Positions 1 to 8,897 of a DNA stretch of 64,000 nt are shown here, one piece after another. The notes beneath the pieces were generated by a model, which saw only the letters and a program-made list of their open reading frames with translations, ran no database searches and had not been told where the DNA came from. Source of the DNA: Streptomyces vinaceus (GTDB lineage Bacteria > Actinomycetota > Actinomycetes > Streptomycetales > Streptomycetaceae); NCBI RefSeq assembly GCF_008704935.1, contig NZ_CP023692.1:3323501-3387500 (forward strand), in the 5' to 3' direction. The position numbers and the translations under genes were made by a program. The first letter of the stretch is position 1, and each line of letters opens with the position of its first letter.

Positions 1-154
1 CGGACGAGAGCCTGACCCGGTCGTAGGCGGGGTGTCTCTCCGCTCCGAGGACCACCACCCGCCAGCTTCCGTCCGGGTCGCGGGAGCGGAGCTCCTCGAC
101 GAGCCGGTGGCCGGTCATGCCGTGGCCGATGACGACGAGGGTACGGGTGGTCAT
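1..154 (-). CDS. nirB: Nitrite reductase large subunit, N-terminus only
   Basis: The complement of 152-154 is an ATG that opens a frame running off the left edge, giving 51 residues. The protein starts with a Rossmann FAD-binding segment (VVIGHGMTGHRLVEEL) and continues with AERHPAYDRVRLS, typical of the N-terminus of assimilatory NAD(P)H nitrite reductase NirB, which reduces nitrite to ammonia. It lies 38 bp downstream of the nitrate-reductase flavoprotein in the same direction, which fits an assimilation operon. Another pyridine-nucleotide disulphide reductase is possible because only the N-terminus is seen. Confidence 0.75.
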   Translation of the reverse strand, partial: MTTRTLVVIGHGMTGHRLVEELRSRDPDGSWRVVVLGAERHPAYDRVRLSS

Positions 155-192
155 ACGGGATTCCTTTGCGGGGTGAGGGCCGCCGCGCCGGG

Positions 193-1641
193 TCAACTGC
201 CGGTCGTGGCAGGCGTACTGGAGGCCAGGGAGGTGCAGAGGGACTCCACCTGGCGGGCGCAGCCACCGCAGCCGGTCGTCGCGCGGGTGGCGTCCGCGAG
301 CTCGGCGAGGCCCTGCGCCCCTGCGTGCCAGGCCCGGGTGAGGTCCTGGTGCGTGACGTTGTTGCACAGGCAGATGACGGTCTCGGGCGTGATCTCCTCG
401 GAGCCGGCTCTGGCCAGGCGGGGAGCCCGGCCCAGGAGCAGGCTGAGCCGGTCGCGCGGGACGGGCGCGTCGTGGACGTACAGCTCGGTCGTGGTGGCGA
501 TGGCCCGGTCGAAACCGAGGAGGACCCCGGCGGTGATGTGTTCACCGGTCAGCTCCAGGCGCGCGTAGCGGCCGTTCGCCGGATCGTTGAGGGTGATCGT
601 CTCGTCGGAGGGGGCGCGGCCCGGCATGCCGAGGACCACGAGGCCGGGGCCGGCGATGCGGGGGCGCAGGACGCGGCGGGCGGGGGCCACGCCGCGGGCG
701 CCGGAGGCGAGGTGGCGTGCCAGGGCCTCGGCCTGGGCCCAGCCGGAGGCGAGCGATCCGCCGCGGTTGCCGCGGTGCTCGGCGCAGTCGCCCAGGGCGT
801 GGATCAGCGGGTCGTCGGTGCGCATGCGGTCGTCGACGACGATGCCGGTGCGGACGGCCAGTCCGGCGGTGCGGGCCAGGCCGGTCTCGGGAAGGACGCC
901 GGTGCACAGCAGCAGGGTGTGGGCGGGCAGGGCGGTGCCGTCGGCGAGAGCGAGGGTGCCGGGGGCGCCCTCGGTGGCGGGGGTGTAGGCGGTGGCGGGG
1001 CTGCCGGCGACGAGTTCGACGCCGGCGGCGGTGAGCCGGTCGCGTACGAGGGCCCCCGCGGCCGCGTCGAGGAGGTGGTCCATCGGCCAGGGGCGGGGGT
1101 GGACGAGGGTGACGGGGCGGTTCTTCAGGGCCAGCGCGAACGCGGCTTCGACGCCCAGGGATCCGGCGCCCAGGATGGTCACGGGCGTACGGGCGGCCAC
1201 GACGGCCGGGTCGGTGAGCCGGGCGCAGTCGGCGAGGGTGCGCAGGACGGCGACCCCGGCGGCCGGGCTCCCGTCGGGGGTGCGCAGGCCGGGCAGGTCG
1301 GGCAGGAGCGGGGTGGCGCCGGTGGCCAGGATCAGCCGGGCGTACGGGAAGACGTCCCCGTCCGCGGTGTGCACGCGGCGGCGGAGGCGGTCGATGCGGA
1401 CGGCGCAGACGCCGGTCAGGATCGTGGTGTCGCCGGGCGGAGGGGGCAGTTCCATCGCCTCGACCGGCAGGCTGCCGTCGAGGGCGGAGGTGAGCAGGGC
1501 GCGGTGGTAGGCGGGGGTGTCCTCGGCGCCGAGGACGGTGACGGGGTCCTCGCAGCCGAAGTGGCGCAGCCGGTCGAGGACCTGGTGGGCGGCGGGGCCG
1601 TTGCCGATGACGAGGATCGGCGCGGTGCGGTGCGTGGTCAT
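193..1641 (-). CDS. FAD/NAD(P)-dependent oxidoreductase with C-terminal BFD-type [2Fe-2S] domain
   Basis: This 482-residue protein has an N-terminal FAD-binding motif (VIGNGPAAHQVLDRL), a central NAD(P)-binding motif (TILGAGSLGVEAAFAL) and the ALGD motif of pyridine-nucleotide disulphide reductases. The last ~60 residues carry a cysteine pattern (VICLCNNVTHQDL, then TGCGGCARQ) typical of bacterioferritin-associated-ferredoxin-like [2Fe-2S] domains. It is probably the electron-transfer subunit of assimilatory nitrate reductase, like NasB of Bacillus. Its ATG overlaps the nitrate reductase stop by 4 bp, which indicates coupled translation. Confidence 0.85.
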   Translation of the reverse strand: MTTHRTAPILVIGNGPAAHQVLDRLRHFGCEDPVTVLGAEDTPAYHRALLTSALDGSLPVEAMELPPPPGDTTILTGVCAVRIDRLRRRVHTADGDVFPYARLILATGATPLLPDLPGLRTPDGSPAAGVAVLRTLADCARLTDPAVVAARTPVTILGAGSLGVEAAFALALKNRPVTLVHPRPWPMDHLLDAAAGALVRDRLTAAGVELVAGSPATAYTPATEGAPGTLALADGTALPAHTLLLCTGVLPETGLARTAGLAVRTGIVVDDRMRTDDPLIHALGDCAEHRGNRGGSLASGWAQAEALARHLASGARGVAPARRVLRPRIAGPGLVVLGMPGRAPSDETITLNDPANGRYARLELTGEHITAGVLLGFDRAIATTTELYVHDAPVPRDRLSLLLGRAPRLARAGSEEITPETVICLCNNVTHQDLTRAWHAGAQGLAELADATRATTGCGGCARQVESLCTSLASSTPATTGS

Positions 1642-3941
1642 GGGCGGGCGTCCTGGAGGAGTGCGGGGCCCTGGCCGGTGGCGGGGCGGGATGCGGAGGC
1701 GAGCACGGTGTCGACGCCGTCGTCCCCGAAGCCGTCGCCGCATCCGTCCTCGGTGCCGTCCTCGATGCCGTGCCCGATACCGTCGTTCGCGGCGTCCGCC
1801 TCGGGGAGTTCGAGCTCCGCCGGTTCGATGCGGACCGCGCACACCTTGAACTCGGGCATGCGGCTGCGCGGGTCGAGGGCGTCGTTGGTGATCAGGTTGG
1901 CCCGTCCGTCGCCCGGGAAGTGGAACGGCAGGAAGACGGTGTCGGCGCGCAGGGTCGGGTCCAGGCGGACCCGGGCCAGGGTGGTGCCGCGCGCCGAGCT
2001 GACCCGGGCGTGGCCGCCGTCGGTCAGGCCGGCCCGGGCGGCCGTGTCGGGATGCACCTCGACGTGCGCCTCGGGGGCGGCGGCGGTCAGCTGGGGCACC
2101 CGGCGGGTCTGCGCCCCGGACTGGTACTGGGCCAGGACCCGGCCGGTGGTGGCGTACAGGGGGTGCTCGGCGTGGGCCTCCTCGGCGGGCGGCCGGTGCT
2201 CCACCTCGGCGAAGCGGGCCCTGCCGTCGGGGTGGGCGAAGCGGTCGAGGAAGAGCCGGGGGGTGCCGGGGTGGGCCGCCTCGCCGTCGGGGGTCCCGGG
2301 GCAGGGCCAGTGCAGGGCCTCTCCCGCGTCGAGGCGTTCGTAGCTGATCCCCGAGTAGTCGGCGGGGCCGCCGCGGGAAGCGCGGCCCAACTCCTCGAAC
2401 ACGGCGCGGGGTTCGTCGGGGTAGCGCTCGGGGAGGTCGCCCAGCCGGGTGGCGAGGGCGCGCAGGACGGCGAGGTCCGAGCGTGCTCCGGGCGGCGGGT
2501 CGAGCAGCCGCCGCCGGCGCAGGACGCGTCCTTCGAGGTTGGTCATGGTGCCCTCCTCCTCGGCCCACTGGGTGACGGGCAGCACCACGTCGGCCATGCG
2601 CGCGGTCTCGGAGGGCACGAAGTCGGCGACGACGAGCAGGTCCAGGGAGGCGATGCGTTCGGCGACGCGGTCGGCGCGCGGGGCGGAGACCACCGGGTTG
2701 GCGCCGAAGACGAGCAGGGCGCGCGGGCCGGTGTCGGTGCCGAGGGCGCTGAGGAGTTCGTAGGCGCTGCGGCCGGGACCGGGGACGGCCTCGGGGTCGA
2801 CGCCCCAGACCCGCGCCACGTGGGCGCGGGCCGCCGGGTCGGTGATCATCCGGTAGCCGGGCAGCTGGTCGGCCTTCTGGCCGTGCTCGCGGCCGCCCTG
2901 GCCGTTGCCCTGGCCGGTGAGGCAGCCGTATCCGCTGCCCTCGCGGCCGGGCAGGCCGAGGGCGAGGGCGAGGTTGATGAAGGCGGCGACGGTGTCGGTG
3001 CCCTTGCTGTGCTGTTCGGCGCCGCGCCCGGTCAGGACGTACGCGCGCCGGGCGGCGGCGAGCATCCGTACGGCCTCGCGCTGGTCGCTGACGGGGACGC
3101 CGGTGACCTTTTCGACGCGCTCGGGCCACCAGGAGGCGGCGCGCTTCCAGGCCGCTTCGAAGCCGGCCGTGCGCCGGCCGACGTAGTCCCGGTCGGTGTG
3201 GCCGTCGACGACGAGGATGTGCATCAGGCCGAGGGCGAGGGCCAGGTCGGTTCCGGGGCGCGGCTGGAGGTGCAGGGCCGCCCGGGCGGCGGTGGGGGTG
3301 CGGCGCGGGTCGATGACGATCAGCTGGGCGGCGCCGAGGTGGCGCATCAGCGGGGGCATCGTCTCGGCGGGGTTGGCCCCGGCGAGCAGGACCACCTCCG
3401 CGGCGCCGAGGTCGGTGACGGGGAAGGGGAGTCCGCGGTCCAGGCCGAAGGCGGCGTTCCCGGCGGCGGCCGCCGAGGACATGCAGAAGCGGCCGTTGTA
3501 GTCGATCTGGCTGGTGCCGAGGGCGAGACGGGCGAACTTGCCGAGCAGGTACGCCTTTTCGTTGGTGAGTCCACCTCCGCCGAACACGCCGACCGCGTCG
3601 GGTCCGTGCTCGGCGCGGATCCGGGCGAGGCGGGCCGCCACGGTGTCGAGGGCGGTGTCCCAGTCGGTGGGGCGCAGGGTCCCGCCGGCGTCGCGGACCA
3701 TCGGGGTCCGGATCCGGTCGGGGGTGGTGAGCAGGGCGGGGGCCGTCCAGCCCTTCTGGCACAGTCCGCCGCCGTTGACGGGGAAGTCGGGGTCGGGCCG
3801 GACGTCGGCTCCGCCCGCCGGTTCGTCCCGGCTCAGCAGGGTGCCGCACTGCAGGGCGCAGTAGGGGCAGTGCGTCCGTACGGTCCCGGCGCCGACCGCG
3901 TCGGCGCCGGGACCTGGACCGGGGCGGATCCCGTCAGACAT
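1638..3941 (-). CDS. nasC: Assimilatory nitrate reductase, molybdopterin catalytic subunit
   Basis: This 767-residue member of the bis-MGD molybdopterin oxidoreductase family reduces nitrate to nitrite in the cytoplasm. The N-terminus has the [4Fe-4S] motif THCPYCALQCG followed by GGLCQKGW. Further in are the molybdopterin-binding stretches GVFGGGGLTNEKAYLLGKF and SQIDYNGRFCMSS, and a C-terminal molydop-binding domain (GRANLITNDALDPRSRMPEFK). No Tat signal is present, as expected for the Nas type. An acidic, Gly-rich tail (residues ~720-750) is unusual. The start overlaps narK by 8 bp. Nitrite made here could feed nirB or the neighbouring diazotisation module. Confidence 0.93.
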   Translation of the reverse strand: MSDGIRPGPGPGADAVGAGTVRTHCPYCALQCGTLLSRDEPAGGADVRPDPDFPVNGGGLCQKGWTAPALLTTPDRIRTPMVRDAGGTLRPTDWDTALDTVAARLARIRAEHGPDAVGVFGGGGLTNEKAYLLGKFARLALGTSQIDYNGRFCMSSAAAAGNAAFGLDRGLPFPVTDLGAAEVVLLAGANPAETMPPLMRHLGAAQLIVIDPRRTPTAARAALHLQPRPGTDLALALGLMHILVVDGHTDRDYVGRRTAGFEAAWKRAASWWPERVEKVTGVPVSDQREAVRMLAAARRAYVLTGRGAEQHSKGTDTVAAFINLALALGLPGREGSGYGCLTGQGNGQGGREHGQKADQLPGYRMITDPAARAHVARVWGVDPEAVPGPGRSAYELLSALGTDTGPRALLVFGANPVVSAPRADRVAERIASLDLLVVADFVPSETARMADVVLPVTQWAEEEGTMTNLEGRVLRRRRLLDPPPGARSDLAVLRALATRLGDLPERYPDEPRAVFEELGRASRGGPADYSGISYERLDAGEALHWPCPGTPDGEAAHPGTPRLFLDRFAHPDGRARFAEVEHRPPAEEAHAEHPLYATTGRVLAQYQSGAQTRRVPQLTAAAPEAHVEVHPDTAARAGLTDGGHARVSSARGTTLARVRLDPTLRADTVFLPFHFPGDGRANLITNDALDPRSRMPEFKVCAVRIEPAELELPEADAANDGIGHGIEDGTEDGCGDGFGDDGVDTVLASASRPATGQGPALLQDARP

Positions 3942-5352
3942 GGACGTTCTCCGGGCGGGGGGCGGCGGCCGCCTCAGTGGGCTGCTGCCGCGGGGCGACC
4001 GGGGCGCCGGCCCGCTCACGGCGTACGTACACGGTGAGGACGACGGCGGCGCAGAGCGCGTAGTAGGCGAGGAAGGACAGGAAGGCGGGGGCGCCGTCGC
4101 TCGCGCCGCCGCTGTAGGCGCCGCGGAAGGCGAGGTTGATGGCGACTCCGCCGAGCGCGCCGATCGCGCCCGAGATGCCGATGGCGGCGCCCGACAGGCG
4201 GCGGGCGGCGGCGAAGGCGCGGGTGGCGTCCTCGCCCTGGACGATGCGGGCCTCGGCCTGGCGGGTGAAGGCGGCGGGGATCAGCTTGTAGGTGGAGCCG
4301 TTGCCGATGCCGCTGAGGACGAACAGGGCGGTGAATCCGGCGATGAAGAGGGGCAGGGAGTCGCGGGCCGAGGCCAGGAGCAGCACCCCGGTGCCGATGC
4401 CCATGCCGGCGAAGGTCATGAGGGTGATGCGGGCGCCGCCGAACCGGTCGGCGAGCCAGCCGCCGAAGGGGCGGGAGAAGGAGCCGAGCAGCGGGCCGAG
4501 GAAGGTGTACGAGGCCGCCTGGAGCGGGGTGGAGCCGAACTGGGTCTGCAGGACCAGGCCGAAGGCGAAGCCGTATCCGATGAACGAGCCGAAGGTGCCG
4601 ATGTACAGGAGCGAGATCAGCCAGGTGTCGCGCTGGGCGAGCGCCTCGCGCTGGGCGCCCGGGTCGGTCCGTACGGTCGCGATGTTGTCCATCTTCAGCG
4701 CGCAGACGACGGAGACGACCGCGATGAGCGGCAGGTAGAAGGCGGCGATGTACGCGGGGTGGGTGTCGCCCGCGGTGGAGATGACGAGCAGGCCCAGCAG
4801 CTGGACGGCGGCGACGCCGAGGTTGCCGCCGCCCGCGTTGAGACCGAGGGCCCAGCCCTGGTGGCGGCGCGGGAAGAAGCCGGTGATGTTGGTCATGGAG
4901 GAGGCGAAGTTGCCGCCTCCGACCCCGCCGACCGCGCTGATCAGCAGGAACACCCACAGCGGGGTGCCGGGGCGCTGGATGAAGACCACGGTGAGCGTGG
5001 CGGGGACCAGCAGGATCGCCGAGGCGAAGACGGTCCAGTTGCGGCCGCCGAAGCGGGTGACGGCGTAGCTGTACGAGGGGCGCAGGAGGGCGCCGACGAG
5101 CGTGGGGGTGACGACGAGGAGGAACTTCTCGTCGGGTGCGAAGCCGAGTCCGATCCTGGGCGTCATGAACAGCACCAGGACCGACCACATGCTCCAGACG
5201 GAGAAGCCGATGTGCTCGGAGACGACGGACAGGTAGAGGTTGCGCCGGGCGATGCGCTTGCCGCCCCGCTCCCAGAACTGCTCGTCCTCGGCGTCCCAGT
5301 CCTCGATCCAGCGCCCCTTGGCGGATCGCGTGGCTGCTCTCGCGGCACTCAT
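3934..5352 (-). CDS. narK: NarK-family nitrate/nitrite MFS transporter
   Basis: This 472-residue, 12-helix major facilitator protein carries the nitrate/nitrite porter signature around GGGNFASSMTNITGFFP and a glycine-rich second copy region (LNAGGGNLGVA). NarK proteins import nitrate and/or export nitrite. An AGGGAG-like ribosome site lies about 11 nt before the ATG. The start is only 22 bp after the stop of the nitrosuccinate-lyase-like gene, so nitrate genes and nitrous-acid genes are probably co-transcribed. A role in moving nitrite between cell and medium for the biosynthetic pathway is an inference. Confidence 0.93.
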   Translation of the reverse strand: MSAARAATRSAKGRWIEDWDAEDEQFWERGGKRIARRNLYLSVVSEHIGFSVWSMWSVLVLFMTPRIGLGFAPDEKFLLVVTPTLVGALLRPSYSYAVTRFGGRNWTVFASAILLVPATLTVVFIQRPGTPLWVFLLISAVGGVGGGNFASSMTNITGFFPRRHQGWALGLNAGGGNLGVAAVQLLGLLVISTAGDTHPAYIAAFYLPLIAVVSVVCALKMDNIATVRTDPGAQREALAQRDTWLISLLYIGTFGSFIGYGFAFGLVLQTQFGSTPLQAASYTFLGPLLGSFSRPFGGWLADRFGGARITLMTFAGMGIGTGVLLLASARDSLPLFIAGFTALFVLSGIGNGSTYKLIPAAFTRQAEARIVQGEDATRAFAAARRLSGAAIGISGAIGALGGVAINLAFRGAYSGGASDGAPAFLSFLAYYALCAAVVLTVYVRRERAGAPVAPRQQPTEAAAAPRPENVHV

Positions 5353-5374
5353 GACCTGGTTTCTCCCTTGTCTG

Positions 5375-6817
5375 TCAGGCGGTTGATCCGGGTGGTGGCG
5401 ACTGCGGGTCCGGCTGGGGTACGCCGGCCAGCGCGCGGTCGACGAGGGCGCCGGCGGCGCCGCTGTACCCGGCCGGGTCGCACAGCCGGGCGATCTCGTC
5501 CCGGTCCAGTCCGTGGCCGGACATCGCGGCGAGCACGGTGCCCAGGGGCTGCCCGCCGTCCGCGGCGGCGGTCGAGGCCTCGGTCAGCAGCTGCTTGGCG
5601 GCGGCCTTGCCCAGGTGCGGGGCGAGGCGGGCCGCGATGCGCTCGGAGACCACCTGGCCGCCGGTGAGGTCGAGGTTCTCGCGCATCCGCCCGGGCCGGA
5701 CCTCCAGTCCCTCGGCGAGTTCGACGGCGGTGTGGGCGGCTCCGCCGGCCAGCCGCAGGCATTCGCGCAGCAGCTGCCATTCGGCGTGCCAGACGCCGGC
5801 GGCCCGCTCGTCCTCGGTGACCAGGCACTGGGTCAGTCCGGCGGCGATCACCGGGACCTGGAGGGCGGCCGCGCGGATCAGCGTGGCGAGCACCGGGTTG
5901 CGCTTGTGCGGCATGGCGGAGGAGCTGCCGCGGCCCGCCGCGGTGGGTTCGGCGACCTCGCCCACCTCCGTGCGGGTCAGCGCCTGCACGTCGACCGCGA
6001 TCTTGCCGAGGGCGCCGGCGGTGAAGGCCAGCGCGGCGGCGAGATCGGCGAACGGGGTGCGCAGCGCGTGCCAGGGCAGCACGGGTCGGGCCAGTCCGGT
6101 CTCGGCGGCGAAGGCGTCGACGAGACGGTCGAGATAGGGGTTCTCGGTGTCGGCCGCCACCTCGGGGCGGTCGATGTCGGCGTATTCGAGGTAGCCGGCG
6201 AGCGTGCCGGCGGCCCCGCCGAGCGAGACGGGCAGTCCCTCGTCCAGGACGCGGGCGAGCCGGGCGTCGGCGTCGAGGACGAGGGCCCGCCAGCCCGCGG
6301 CCTTGAGGCCGAAGGTCGTGGGTACGGCGTGCAGGGCCAGGGTGCGGCCCGGCATCAGGGTGTCGCGGTGGGTGCGGGCGAGGCCCGCCAGGGCCTGCGC
6401 GGTCCGGGCGAGGTCCGCCCGGATCAGGCGCAGGGCCCTGGCGGCCACCAGCATGGCGCCGGTGTCGAAGATGTCCTGGCTGGTGGAGCCCCGGTGGACG
6501 TAGTCCGCGGCCTTCGGGTCGATGGCGCGGACCTGCGCGGTGAGGGCCTGGACCAGGCCCACCACCGGGTTCGCGGTCTCCCGCGAGGCGAGCGCGAGGG
6601 CCCTCAGGTCGAACCGCTCGGCCCGGGCGGCTTCGGTGATGGCGGCCGCGGCTTCCTCCGGGAGGGTGCCGAGGCCCGCCTGGGCCCGGGCCAGGGCGGC
6701 CTCGGCGTCGAGCATGGCCTGGAGCCACGCCCGGTCGCCGACGGCCGCCTCGACCGCGGTGCCGGCCCGTACCGGAGACAGCAGGCCGGCGTCCTCGAGA
6801 AGGCCCTCGCCGGTCAT
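5375..6817 (-). CDS. Nitrosuccinate lyase-like protein (CreD family)
   Basis: This 480-residue member of the fumarase/aspartase/adenylosuccinate lyase superfamily has the superfamily signature GSSSAMPHKRNPV at residues 297-309 and GSTSQDIFDT near 110. The nearby text also fits 3-carboxymuconate cycloisomerases. The context decides: it overlaps the large FAD enzyme by 4 bp (ATGA) and follows an AMP-forming ligase. This lyase-plus-flavoenzyme pair is the known CreD/CreE arrangement, in which CreD splits nitrosuccinate into nitrous acid and fumarate. No other genes of purine or protocatechuate metabolism are nearby. The family call is firm; the substrate is inferred. Confidence 0.8.
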   Translation of the reverse strand: MTGEGLLEDAGLLSPVRAGTAVEAAVGDRAWLQAMLDAEAALARAQAGLGTLPEEAAAAITEAARAERFDLRALALASRETANPVVGLVQALTAQVRAIDPKAADYVHRGSTSQDIFDTGAMLVAARALRLIRADLARTAQALAGLARTHRDTLMPGRTLALHAVPTTFGLKAAGWRALVLDADARLARVLDEGLPVSLGGAAGTLAGYLEYADIDRPEVAADTENPYLDRLVDAFAAETGLARPVLPWHALRTPFADLAAALAFTAGALGKIAVDVQALTRTEVGEVAEPTAAGRGSSSAMPHKRNPVLATLIRAAALQVPVIAAGLTQCLVTEDERAAGVWHAEWQLLRECLRLAGGAAHTAVELAEGLEVRPGRMRENLDLTGGQVVSERIAARLAPHLGKAAAKQLLTEASTAAADGGQPLGTVLAAMSGHGLDRDEIARLCDPAGYSGAAGALVDRALAGVPQPDPQSPPPGSTA

Positions 6818-8802
6818 ACGATCACGCCGGGCAGGGTGTCGTCGGCGGGCTGGTCGGCCACCGCGCGGATCCCCGCCGGCAGACTCGCCACCGGAGGCAG
6901 GGCCAGGACGGCTCGGGCGATCGCGTCGGAGTCGCCGAGCGTCACCGAGTCCACGCCGGGCCGGATGCCGGCCGCCGTGACCCAGTGGACGGACTCGGTC
7001 GGCACCCCGTAGGCGAAGCGGCGCGCGTGGGCGGTGCCGCGGGCGTCGATGAGCCGGTACGGGCGCTCGGTGACCGCGAGGCCGCCGGTCTGGTAGCCGC
7101 CCTGCTCGCCCGAGATGACGTACGGCTTGGCCTGGTCCGTGTCCAGCAGGTGCTGGAGCAGCGGGTCGGAGGTGCGCCGCAGGTCGGGCTCGGGCAGCCG
7201 GGACTCGATGAGCACCTGCGCCCTGATCTGCGGGCCCGGCACGGACGTGGACGCGGCCACGAACGTCTGGGCGTCGGTGTCGATGCGGACCTGGGTGCCG
7301 GGGCCGGTGACCGTCAGGATGCCCGCCTCGATGAGGGCGATCATCTCCTCGATGCGGGTGGCCGGCGGACCGATGGAGAGGAAGCCGTTGAGCGGGGTGT
7401 ACCAGCCCTCCAGGTCGTCGCGGTGCGAGTCGCCGTCGAGGCCGCCGTGGTCGACGGCGAGCCGGACCTCGTTGCGCAGGTCGCGCAGGACGTCCAGGGC
7501 GGACTTGACCGGGCCGCTCAGATTGCCCTGGCGGGCGGCGGCGACGTCGGCCGCGAGGTACTCCACCAGCCATGCCTGGAAGTCGTCGCGGTCGGCGAAC
7601 TGCCGGTCGCCGTAGGGGACGGAGAGCTTCTCCCAGCTCCAGTGCTGCTCCTCGGGGATGTCGTACTCGGCGAGCAGCCAGGAGCGGCCCTCGGCGTCCT
7701 CGGTCTCCAGGTACCGCTCGGTGAACGCCTCGCGCTCCTCGGGCCGGCCGTTGGCGGCGAGCAGGGCGCCGTAGTAGACGCTCTCGACCTCCAGGGAGAT
7801 GAAGGGCCACAGGTCTTCCTTGAAGGTGACCTTGCCGCCGGCCGCGGCGCGCTCGCGCAGGGCGCGCACGTAGTCCGGGGTCAGCAGCTTGGGGAAGTAG
7901 CGCCCGTACGCGCCCTTCTCGTTGTCGCCGCGGGCGTGGTACGGGATGCCGCGCCGCGAGAAGGCGTACAGGCGGGGCTCCTGCCCGGACGGCTGGTAGG
8001 TGAGCTTGCCGTCCTCGTCGCGGACGAAGGTGCCGCCGCGGCCGTGGCTGAACAGCGCCATGTAGTCGAAGAAGTTCAGGCCGAGGCCGCGGACGAGCAC
8101 CGTCTGGCCGGGCTTGATCGCCGCGAGGTCCTTGTCGGCGGGGTTGCCCGGCGTCAGGTAGGTCAGGTAGTGGATGCGCGCCAGGGATGCGGTGCGCGCC
8201 TCGCGCGGGGTCAGCCGGGCGGGGACGTGACCCTGGGCCAGGATGATGGCGTCGAGGTCGTTGAGGCGGGTGCCGTCCTGGAGCCGGACGCCCTGCGGGC
8301 CGCCGGAGATGCCGAGGGTGTCGGCGATGGCCACGGCGCGCGAGCGGTGGACGTGGACGGTGACGTGCTTGGGGGCGCCGACGATGACGCGCTGGAAGCA
8401 CTCGCTGAGGTAGTTGCCGTAGAAGGCGCGGGTGGGGTAGGTGTCCGGGCCCATGGCCGCGGCCTCTGCGAGGGTGCCCTCGTCGTAGTCGCCGAACTGG
8501 CCCAGTACCGAGAGGGACTTGGCCCACTCGAACAGGGTCGGCCCGGGCTCGATCGGACCGTCGATCTTGCAGCTGTCGTCGGTGTAGACGGTGATCTGGC
8601 AGGCGACGGTGTTCATCAGCAGGTGGCGGGACTGGCCGGAGCGCCAGACCTGGCCGGCGCCGGGCGCGGCCGGGTCCACGACGTGGATGGCCACCGAGTC
8701 GTGGACGGGGTTCTCCCGCTCGTTGGCGACCAGGCGCTCGACGACGGACAGGCCTCGGGGACCTGCGCCGACGACGGCTATCTCAACGGACGAGCTGCTC
8801 AT
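6814..8802 (-). CDS. Large FAD/NAD(P)-binding monooxygenase, CreE-like (aspartate N-oxidation)
   Basis: This 662-residue flavoprotein begins with a dinucleotide-binding motif (EIAVVGAGPRGLSVVERLV) and continues with features of the FAD-NAD(P)-binding family (QSRHLLMNTVACQITVYTD, ARLTPREA, VLVRGLGLNFFDYMALFSHG). In cremeomycin, fosfazinomycin and related pathways, a large flavoenzyme next to a CreD-type lyase oxidises L-aspartate to nitrosuccinate in three two-electron steps. Size, position and 4-bp coupling to the lyase fit that role. The ATG at 8802 was chosen because the Rossmann motif follows directly. Without an alignment, another flavin-dependent oxidation cannot be excluded. Confidence 0.75.
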   Translation of the reverse strand: MSSSSVEIAVVGAGPRGLSVVERLVANERENPVHDSVAIHVVDPAAPGAGQVWRSGQSRHLLMNTVACQITVYTDDSCKIDGPIEPGPTLFEWAKSLSVLGQFGDYDEGTLAEAAAMGPDTYPTRAFYGNYLSECFQRVIVGAPKHVTVHVHRSRAVAIADTLGISGGPQGVRLQDGTRLNDLDAIILAQGHVPARLTPREARTASLARIHYLTYLTPGNPADKDLAAIKPGQTVLVRGLGLNFFDYMALFSHGRGGTFVRDEDGKLTYQPSGQEPRLYAFSRRGIPYHARGDNEKGAYGRYFPKLLTPDYVRALRERAAAGGKVTFKEDLWPFISLEVESVYYGALLAANGRPEEREAFTERYLETEDAEGRSWLLAEYDIPEEQHWSWEKLSVPYGDRQFADRDDFQAWLVEYLAADVAAARQGNLSGPVKSALDVLRDLRNEVRLAVDHGGLDGDSHRDDLEGWYTPLNGFLSIGPPATRIEEMIALIEAGILTVTGPGTQVRIDTDAQTFVAASTSVPGPQIRAQVLIESRLPEPDLRRTSDPLLQHLLDTDQAKPYVISGEQGGYQTGGLAVTERPYRLIDARGTAHARRFAYGVPTESVHWVTAAGIRPGVDSVTLGDSDAIARAVLALPPVASLPAGIRAVADQPADDTLPGVIV

Positions 8803-8897
8803 GCGTGTTCTCCGATGCTGTGGGGATGCAGGGTGGGAGCCGGATCTGCGCGGAGGTGGGCCGGGCGCGGTGGCGCCCCGGGGCTCACCGGGGGCAC

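Noticed and set aside
193..4037. Long frames antisense to the nitrate genes, and similar long shadow frames over nearly all genes
   Set aside because: In DNA of this GC content, frames with few stops appear on every strand. These have Arg/Pro/Gly-rich translations without motifs and lie opposite clear gene families.
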